This document shows, piece after piece, positions 1 through 5,115 of a DNA stretch of 6,400 nt. The stretch's first letter is position 1; each line of letters starts with the position of its first letter. Source of the stretch: Victivallales bacterium (GTDB lineage: Bacteria; Verrucomicrobiota; Lentisphaeria; Oligosphaerales; Lenti-02); contig JABGQJ010000453.1 in NCBI GenBank assembly GCA_018648945.1, positions 1-6,400 of the forward strand, given 5' to 3'. The position numbers were made by a program, and so were the translations under genes. The notes under the pieces were generated by a model. It was not told the origin of the DNA. It did no database searches and worked only from the letters and a program-made list of their open reading frames with translations.

Positions 1-72
1 CTTCACCGAGTCATACCAACTGTGCCCCTTCATATTGGTGTCCTGGCTGGACTCGCCCTCGATCCAGATGGC
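1..72 (-). repeat. Second copy of the WxEGE domain start (protein-level repeat)
   Basis: Residues 192-215 of the secreted protein repeat the beginning of its first domain. Both share [VI]W[VI]EGE, then Asp-Thr, Lys, a His-x-Trp-Tyr-Asp type stretch, and a Val-Lys pair. The first copy is encoded at 502-579. Only the first 24 residues of copy two are visible, so it cannot be seen whether this domain is complete or how many copies follow. Confidence 0.75.
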
Positions 73-645
73 ATCCGCCGCAGGGGCTGGCTTGGTGGCG
101 GCAGCAGAGCCGCCGGGCTTGCTGGCCCCAGAGGGCACGAACCCATCATCGGACAGGCAGAAACAGTCGATGGCACCGTGATTGTAGGAGTCGCTCTGGA
201 AACGGAAGCGGAAGACATGCACGCCCGGTTCAAGCGCCAGAGCGCCGACCTTGACCCAGGCAATGTAACGCACGTCGGGCTTGTTGTCGGCAGCGATGTT
301 CATCTTCCCGCGCACGTCGCCCTGGAAATCGACCGGCGTCCACTTGCCCTCGTCGATGCGATAGTTGAGCTTGCTCTTTGTTGGGTTGGCACGGAGCCAG
401 AACACATAGTTCCCCTTGGTGGGCACCCGGACCTGGAAGCTGGCCTCCCCGGGCCGCGCTTCGGCGAAGTGAGATAGCCACGCGCCGCCGGAGAGCACGT
501 CCTTCTTGACTTGGTCGTACCACCACGGATGGGGCTTGGTCGTCTTGGTGTCGGCGGCTTCGCCCTCCACCCAGACACTCGTTGCCTGCACCTGCGCGCA
601 GAGGATCAGACCCAGCAAAGCGATCAGGGGACGGGTAGTTCTCAT
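1..645 (-). CDS. Secreted protein with repeated carbohydrate-binding-like beta-sandwich domains (C-terminus cut by window edge)
   Basis: The frame stays open for 215 codons from the ATG at 645-643 to base 1, so the C-terminus lies outside the window. Residues 1-21 form a signal peptide: arginines at 3 and 5, a hydrophobic core (LIALLGLILCA) and likely cleavage after VQA at 19-21. Cys16 follows Leu rather than Gly, Ala or Ser, so a lipobox is unlikely. Residues 22-170 form a beta-rich module opening with VWVEGE, followed by aromatic residues and LSGGAWL, and containing YVFWLRAN. Residues 171-191 are a Gly/Ala/Pro/Lys linker. A second copy then opens with IWIEGE at 193-198. This layout resembles CBM6/CBM35-type modules or the N-terminal modules of large secreted glycan-degrading proteins; the exact family is not assigned. 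A catalytic domain may follow beyond the edge. The gene starts 17 bases after the DUF1961 stop and is probably co-transcribed with it. Confidence 0.85.
   Translation of the reverse strand, partial: MRTTRPLIALLGLILCAQVQATSVWVEGEAADTKTTKPHPWWYDQVKKDVLSGGAWLSHFAEARPGEASFQVRVPTKGNYVFWLRANPTKSKLNYRIDEGKWTPVDFQGDVRGKMNIAADNKPDVRYIAWVKVGALALEPGVHVFRFRFQSDSYNHGAIDCFCLSDDGFVPSGASKPGGSAAATKPAPAADAIWIEGESSQDTNMKGHSWYDSVK
502..579 (-). repeat. First copy of the WxEGE domain start (protein-level repeat)
   Basis: Residues 23-48 of the secreted protein (VWVEGE, then Asp-Thr, Pro-His-Pro-Trp-Trp-Tyr-Asp, Val-Lys-Lys) match residues 192-215 encoded at 1-72. The two starts are about 170 residues apart, which sets the module plus linker length. 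The match is at protein level; the DNA has diverged at many third positions, so this is an old domain duplication rather than a recent one. Confidence 0.75.
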
Positions 646-652
646 CGTCGGC

Positions 653-659
653 ACTCCTT
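653..659 (-). promoter_or_regulatory. Ribosome binding site of the repeated-domain secreted protein
   Basis: The minus strand reads AAGGAGT, a near-complete Shine-Dalgarno sequence, with 8 bases between AAGGAG and the ATG at 645-643. It sits almost directly after the stop codon of the upstream DUF1961 gene (TGA at 665-663). This fixes the start and suggests translation within a shared transcript. Confidence 0.8.
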
Positions 660-662
660 CTA

Positions 663-1360
663 TCAGGCGTCGATCTCGACCTTGCGGACGGTCAGGTTGG
701 CATACTCGGCGATCAGAGGGGACATCTGGCGGAAGCCAATGCACCCTCCACCCAGAACGGGCCCGTAGTCCTCCCCGTTGTCATGCCACTCGAAGAGGGT
801 GAGGAACATCTTCCCCAGCCCGATGCCAAAGTGCACCAACGGTCCCGCTTTGACGATGCGGACCTGATAGGGGCCGCGCGCAGATTGCGCCGGGGGGATC
901 GGGTCGGCGCACTGTGCCACCAGATGGAAGCCCTTGCCCTTGCGCAGATTGCAGGTATGCAGCAGCATCTCCCCCTCCAGTCGCCGCCGGAAGTAGGAGA
1001 TATGCAGCGCGTTGATATCGCTGCTGTTGTACTGGTTGTAGGGACCGCAGCGGGGGCCAGAGACGGATCGAGGATGCCCTCGCCCTTGCGCCCAGCAGCG
1101 GCAAAGAGCAGAATCGCCAAGCCCGGATCGTGCAACGGCCAGAAGTCCCAACTGATGGCAATCTGGCCCGGAAACACCTCCGGCCAGCAGTGCACGATAT
1201 TGGCATCCTGCCCATCCTCGGGCGGCCGCAGGCTCTCCTGCCGCATGCGCCCTTTCGGGGAACTCGTCGTGCCATCGCCCTCCATGCGCCGACCCGCAAT
1301 ATCCATCGCCGAAGCCAGGGGATCCTGATAGAGGATGTCGCCTTCAGCGATCTGCGCCAT
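663..1360 (-). pseudogene. DUF1961 (YesU-like) family protein, frameshifted by one base
   Basis: Two overlapping minus-strand frames together encode one DUF1961 protein of about 232 residues, the usual family length. The first frame (ATG at 1360-1358) gives family features such as ILYQDPLAS, RMEGDG and AISWDFWP, up to ILDPSLAP. The second frame continues with GPYNQYN, SDINALHISYFRRR, HTCNLRK, GFHLVAQ, YGPVLGGG and IGFRQMSPLIAEYANL, ending at TGA 665-663. The switch is at a run of five G (plus strand) at 1052-1056, where one more base restores the frame. DUF1961 proteins have a concanavalin A-like jelly-roll fold; B. subtilis YesU, in the rhamnogalacturonan cluster, is the known structure, with no established activity. 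No signal peptide is visible, unlike the neighbouring proteins. The family call is firm. Whether this is a true pseudogene or a homopolymer sequencing error cannot be told here. Confidence 0.85.
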
Positions 1361-1740
1361 GGGGAAGCTCCGTTACAGAAGAGTGTATCCCTCTGAACCT
1401 GCGTCCCGCCCGCCGGGAAGTCAAATCGGCGTCAGGCCCAGCCAGCATTCCCATAGGCATAGGCAGGTCTTCACGCCCCTGACCCGCGTCGCCACGGGCG
1501 CGCTTCGGCCCCCGGGCGTTCTGGCGTATCTGTTCTGTGAGTCGTCCGGCCAATCGGCACCTCCGTTGCGATGGAACGGCACTCATGTGCCCCATGGTGA
1601 TCTTACTCACCGCTGGAGGCCCAACTGGCGGATCGTCCGCCGGAACGGCCAGTACTTCAACGCCAGTCGCGCCGAGACCGGCGCAGCTCGCGCGCTCTTC
1701 TTCGGCTTCCGCTTTCGCCATGTTCCGGAAGTGGGACCAG
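1361..1740. other. 380-base gap with no convincing gene
   Basis: This is the only sizeable gap between genes in the window. An ATG-started minus-strand frame of 125 codons (1721-1344) spans it and overlaps the DUF1961 start. It has only a weak GGA upstream of its ATG, uses AGG, AGA, CGA, ATA and TTG codons, and encodes an Arg/Ala/Gly/Pro-rich product with no recognisable domain, so it is not called a gene. Short inverted repeats are present: CTTCCG/CGGAAG at 1706-1731, GGTGA/TCACC at 1596-1611 and GGCAC/GTGCC at 1578-1591. None is followed by a T-run, so no intrinsic terminator is called. The gap probably contains the 3' untranslated end of the upstream operon and the leader or promoter of the DUF1961 gene. 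Confidence 0.6.
1368..1371 (-). promoter_or_regulatory. Ribosome binding site and start context of the DUF1961 gene
   Basis: GGAG on the minus strand lies 7 bases upstream of the ATG at 1360-1358. In the same reading frame a TAA codon occurs five codons before the ATG (1375-1373), so the protein cannot start further upstream. The 380-base gap upstream suggests that this gene and the next may have their own promoter, but no clear -35/-10 pair is recognisable. Confidence 0.65.
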
Positions 1741-3231
1741 TCACCTGGTTGCTTTGATGAACACCACGCTGTGGGGGGGCGCGGTGAACCGGATCTGGTT
1801 TCCTGTCGTCTGGACGGCAAGGGGCTTGATGATGTCGGATTCCTTGGCCACCAGCGGATGGGCCTCCGGATCGTCGTGACTGAGGATGATGGCCGCCACC
1901 TTCTTGCTGGTGAAACCCACACTCTCGATGGCGCTTGGTACCGACTTCGTCAAGGAGCCGTTGGCGATGATGAAGCACAACTCGTCGTCTTGCGGATCAT
2001 AGCTGGCCAGCACGGGGGTGAGGGGGCCGGTCACTCTGTCCTTTACCTGGAAATGCTCCTTCCGAGTGGCGCTGTAGTAGGGGCATTCACCGGTTATGTC
2101 GAGGATGTTCTCACCGACGTACCGGGGGAAGTGGCGATAGAGCCAGTAGATCATGAATTTCTGATCAGGTACATCCCGGGTCAGAATGCCGAACCCCGGA
2201 ATGTGCTTCCGAGAGAAGAGCTCCCAGGAGCTCGCGCCGTGGACGAAGTCCTCGCGGGTGTAGTAGATCAGCCGCACCGCGCGGTGGAGAGTGCCCATGA
2301 TGTTCGCGTTCTGCAGGCAGAAGGGCGGCTTGAGGGCGGGTTCCTGTGGCCTCCCCTGGGCGTCGTAGCTCTTGCTGTGCATCCCCCATTCCGTGTCCCA
2401 CTGGTGGACGTCACGGCCAGGATTGAGCTGCTCCAGAACTGCGTTCATGGCCTGGATGTTCTGCAGGACCATGTAGTTCTCGGTCAGGGTCATGCCCTCG
2501 AAGGTGCAGCGGTAGAACCGTGAGAAGCCGTAGTGGTGGCCGGCGACGTAGTCATAGTATCCAGCCAGGGCCTTCATGGTCCCCGTGGACCAGGGACTCG
2601 CCAACTCATGGACCACTGGGACAATGATCTTCAGCTTCGGGTCGTAGTCGCGGATGGCCTTCGCCACGTTCAGCGCCTGGCGCTGGTACTCCTTCGGGTC
2701 GCGGTTGAAGAGCGTCTTGGGTACTGCCCCCTTGTTCCAGGGCTCGTTCCCCAGTTCCCAGAGAGTGAAGCCATAGTCGTTGTTCCGCGCATGGGCGATG
2801 ATCTCGATCACGCGCTTCGGGTTCCGGAGCTCATCGTTGTTGATGCAGAGCACGACGCGATCCAGTGGGACCCCGAACTTCCGGTAGATCTCTGCCGCCT
2901 TGTCGACGACTTGCTCCTGCGTGATGTCGCCGTTCCGAGTCGTCATGAAGATGCGTGAGTTGGGGATGGCAAGTTCCTGGACAGACTCCAGTAGGGCCGG
3001 CTCCAACTGGTACTTCCCGCCGACTGCGTAGGGGTGCCGCAGGTACCCGGTCAGGCCATGCATGGAGATCCCGCGCACCAGGGGATTCTCCTTGCGGAGC
3101 ACCTTGGCAAGGTCAACGCGCAGGCGCAGCTGCTTCCCTTCCTTCAGGCGATGGGGAAGCTCGGCACTCCACGCGGTGGCCATCCCGGCGGAAATGCTGG
3201 CGACGGCGAGAAGGCGGGGGATGGGCGACAT
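1741..3231 (-). CDS. Secreted clan GH-A glycoside hydrolase, GH51/GH39-like
   Basis: This complete 496-residue protein is a probable retaining glycosidase with a (beta/alpha)8 barrel. Residues 1-20 look like a signal peptide (Arg6, then a hydrophobic stretch, likely cleavage after ATA at 18-20). The barrel covers roughly residues 50-370. WELGNEPW at 158-165 supplies the acid/base Glu163 in the Asn-Glu signature of clan GH-A, GHHYG at 231-235 is a typical active-site loop, and WDTEWG at 278-283 supplies the likely nucleophile Glu281. The C-terminal 100 residues form a beta domain ending in APPHSVVFIKA, which resembles the end of GH51 arabinofuranosidases. GH39, GH79 or an unassigned clan GH-A family remain possible; GH51 enzymes are often cytoplasmic, while this one appears exported. 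The start has AGGA 8 bases upstream. The gene follows the DUF4091 gene by 27 bases in the same operon. The substrate is unknown. Confidence 0.85.
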   Translation of the reverse strand: MSPIPRLLAVASISAGMATAWSAELPHRLKEGKQLRLRVDLAKVLRKENPLVRGISMHGLTGYLRHPYAVGGKYQLEPALLESVQELAIPNSRIFMTTRNGDITQEQVVDKAAEIYRKFGVPLDRVVLCINNDELRNPKRVIEIIAHARNNDYGFTLWELGNEPWNKGAVPKTLFNRDPKEYQRQALNVAKAIRDYDPKLKIIVPVVHELASPWSTGTMKALAGYYDYVAGHHYGFSRFYRCTFEGMTLTENYMVLQNIQAMNAVLEQLNPGRDVHQWDTEWGMHSKSYDAQGRPQEPALKPPFCLQNANIMGTLHRAVRLIYYTREDFVHGASSWELFSRKHIPGFGILTRDVPDQKFMIYWLYRHFPRYVGENILDITGECPYYSATRKEHFQVKDRVTGPLTPVLASYDPQDDELCFIIANGSLTKSVPSAIESVGFTSKKVAAIILSHDDPEAHPLVAKESDIIKPLAVQTTGNQIRFTAPPHSVVFIKATR

Positions 3232-3258
3232 GGGGTGTTTCCTGCTACTATCGGCAGA

Positions 3259-5106
3259 TCATTTGGCCAATGCATCCAGTAGGGCTCTTCTCGCTTGGTG
3301 ATACGCTGCGGGAGAGGTCTCGTGATCGGTCGCGCTGCGCACAACGGTCCGCACGGTAGCGTCTGCTGCGGCCTGGTCCTTCTTGGCCAACATGGCCAGC
3401 AGGGCGTAGTCCAGCGCTCCGTCCCGGAACGCGATGACACGGAGGGACGGACGCAATCCGTTCGGCCCGGGGTAGAGGAGCCAGTTGTTGCCGGGCGGGT
3501 GTCCCTTGTCAGTGGACGTTCGCCCGCCGGAGAGGGGGCCGGTTGGGCCGATGGAGTGCGTGTAGGGATCGGTCACCCCGCGATACCGGTTTGCGGCCCA
3601 GTGAATGTAGTAGTCGGCCCCGTAGAGCTGCATCAGCCATGGTTGGGCGCGGTTATCGACCAGGGACCGGTCGAGAAGTCGATTGGGCCACGGGGTGGCC
3701 TTGCCCAGGATGTAGACTCCGGTGCGGAGTCCCTGTTTGCGGCGTTCGGCGATGATTCGCTGGCTCTTGGGTTGCCGCAGGATTGCCATCTCCATGATCC
3801 AGAGGTCCACATGCGGCGAGAAGGCTTCGTAGTCGTCCACGCCATAGCCGTGGATGGCGTCGGCGATCTTCACGCCCGGCATGTGTTTGCGGCACAAGTC
3901 CGAGAGATAGGCGTAGTCCTGCACCGTGCGCGGCTCGTCGATCAGGCCCTGACGGTAGACGGAAACCCAGCTGTTTTCCTTGAGATGGGCGTGGAGCTGC
4001 GCGAAGAACTGCGCGAAGAACTCCCCGCATTCCAGCACGCTCCGTCGATAGGCCTTGCTCTTGACGAACTCGTCCCGAGACTTCGGCCAGCCATACTGCT
4101 TCCGCATTGGCCTCAGCTCCTTTTGCCCATACCAGGGGCGGAACAGCCGCAGCGGGTCTCCCGTTGCTTCATCCGTCGCGTGGACATCCGGGGGCATCAC
4201 CCAGTGGCCTCCCGCGAGCGAGGCGCCATCGATGGTGGTGTACCCGGCACCAAGGAAGGTCTTCACCCATCGGTCAAAACGGGCGAAGTCGAAGGCGTGG
4301 CTGCCATCGCGTTTGCGGGTAGTCCGGATCATCGGGTCGGGGCCGGCAAGCAGCACGGTGTGGACCGCCGTGTCGCCCATGGCGTGCAGCTGCTTGGCGA
4401 GCCGTGCGATGAGGGCCCAGTGCTCCTCGCTCCAGGCCTTCGGCGGCTTCGCACCGGTCAGTTCCTGTGGCAACTCGCTGAACCAGTGGGAGGAACTGAA
4501 CAACGAATCCTTGGGGAGCTGCACGGGATACACCTCCAGCTCCAGAGGACTGGTGAATGTCTGGCCGCCGCAGGCCACCTCCAAGGCACCACGGTATCGA
4601 CCTGGCGACGCGGTGGGTGCCACCTGGACATCACACAGAATGGCAGAATGGACCTTGGGCTGCAGGCGGACCGTGTCCGTTGCCGCGAGGGCTTCCGCCA
4701 CGTCGAACGGCGCTTCCCGGATCTGGAATGGGCGGTGCCGCTCCTCCGCAGGCTTACCGACTGCCGTGCCGGCTTGGCGCGTGTTCGCTTCCACCGTCAC
4801 TGGCACGGCCTCGTAGATCGTGACGGTACCGGCCAGCGCATGCCCTTCCTCTGTGCGGAGCGCTTGGACGCTGAGCTTTGCCGAGCCCGCCTTGGCCGAC
4901 GAGAGCACGAACTGGAAGGCGGCACTGCCTCCCCGAGGGACTGCTACCGGTTCGCCGCGCTGCATCGGGACGGGTTCCCGGTCAGGGAACACCCTCGCCA
5001 AGGCGTCCACCTGGACGATCCGCAAGGCCATGCTTGTCTGTACTTGTGCCATCGTGGTTCCTTCCCAGAAAACGGCGAGCGCAAAGGCCCATGGAATACA
5101 CTTCAT
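3259..5106 (-). CDS. DUF4091 / GH123-type glycoside hydrolase-like protein, secreted
   Basis: This complete 615-residue protein has a signal peptide at about residues 1-20 (Lys2, hydrophobic WAFALAVFW, likely cleavage after TMA). Residues 27-195 form an N-terminal beta-sandwich (FQFVLSS, then GRYRG and LELEVYPVQLP near its end). Residues 200-575 are the barrel of the DUF4091 family, now linked by Pfam to GH123 beta-N-acetylgalactosaminidases. Diagnostic features are LIDEP at 388-392, HWAANRY at 502-508, and GNNWLLYPG (539-547) followed by PSLR and RDGALDY near 553-567. Asp390-Glu391 matches the Asp-Glu pair that GH123 uses for substrate-assisted catalysis. The family is broad and mostly untested, so N-acetylgalactosamine specificity is not claimed. 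The start lies 9 bases after the upstream stop, with its ribosome binding site touching that stop, so the two genes are probably translationally coupled. A 12-base tandem repeat lies inside the gene. Confidence 0.9.
   Translation of the reverse strand: MKCIPWAFALAVFWEGTTMAQVQTSMALRIVQVDALARVFPDREPVPMQRGEPVAVPRGGSAAFQFVLSSAKAGSAKLSVQALRTEEGHALAGTVTIYEAVPVTVEANTRQAGTAVGKPAEERHRPFQIREAPFDVAEALAATDTVRLQPKVHSAILCDVQVAPTASPGRYRGALEVACGGQTFTSPLELEVYPVQLPKDSLFSSSHWFSELPQELTGAKPPKAWSEEHWALIARLAKQLHAMGDTAVHTVLLAGPDPMIRTTRKRDGSHAFDFARFDRWVKTFLGAGYTTIDGASLAGGHWVMPPDVHATDEATGDPLRLFRPWYGQKELRPMRKQYGWPKSRDEFVKSKAYRRSVLECGEFFAQFFAQLHAHLKENSWVSVYRQGLIDEPRTVQDYAYLSDLCRKHMPGVKIADAIHGYGVDDYEAFSPHVDLWIMEMAILRQPKSQRIIAERRKQGLRTGVYILGKATPWPNRLLDRSLVDNRAQPWLMQLYGADYYIHWAANRYRGVTDPYTHSIGPTGPLSGGRTSTDKGHPPGNNWLLYPGPNGLRPSLRVIAFRDGALDYALLAMLAKKDQAAADATVRTVVRSATDHETSPAAYHQARRALLDALAK
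3997..4020 (-). repeat. Perfect 12-base tandem duplication inside the DUF4091 gene
   Basis: The plus strand reads CTGCGCGAAGAA twice in a row. On the coding strand this is TTC TTC GCG CAG twice, giving FFAQFFAQ at residues 363-370. The unit is a multiple of three, so the frame is kept. It lies in the helix region just before the strand that carries the Asp-Glu pair. Confidence 0.85.
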
Positions 5107-5110
5107 ATGT

Positions 5111-5115
5111 TCCTC
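5111..5115 (-). promoter_or_regulatory. Ribosome binding site of the DUF4091 gene, abutting the upstream stop codon
   Basis: The minus strand reads TGA (stop of the upstream gene, 5118-5116) followed at once by GAGGA and then the ATG at 5106-5104, with a short spacer of 4 bases. A ribosome finishing the upstream gene would be placed on this site, which is the usual arrangement for translational coupling. Confidence 0.75.

Noticed and set aside
781..1299. Other minus-strand open frames of 160-215 codons over the DUF1961 region
   Set aside because: Two of the frames are explained as the halves of one frameshifted DUF1961 gene; the remaining frame is a shadow with no family match.
1452..1464. 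Short direct repeat (two copies of CATAGG) in the gap
   Set aside because: Two copies of six bases are expected by chance and there is no sign of an iteron or operator array.
1344..1721. A 125-codon minus-strand frame filling the gap and overlapping the DUF1961 start by 17 bases
   Set aside because: The position is suggestive, but the ribosome binding site is weak, codon use is unlike the neighbouring genes, and the Arg/Ala/Gly/Pro-rich product has no recognisable domain.
1706..1731. Possible terminator (CTTCCG/CGGAAG) after the clan GH-A gene
   Set aside because: The stem is only 6 base pairs with a 14-base loop and no T-run follows on the minus strand.
1335..1757. A 140-codon plus-strand frame across the gap
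   Set aside because: It overlaps both the DUF1961 and clan GH-A gene ends, runs against the direction of every other gene, and shows no domain or good start context.
1537..2523. A 328-codon plus-strand open frame opposite the clan GH-A gene
   Set aside because: It overlaps a gene with clear catalytic motifs on the other strand and its product shows no family features.
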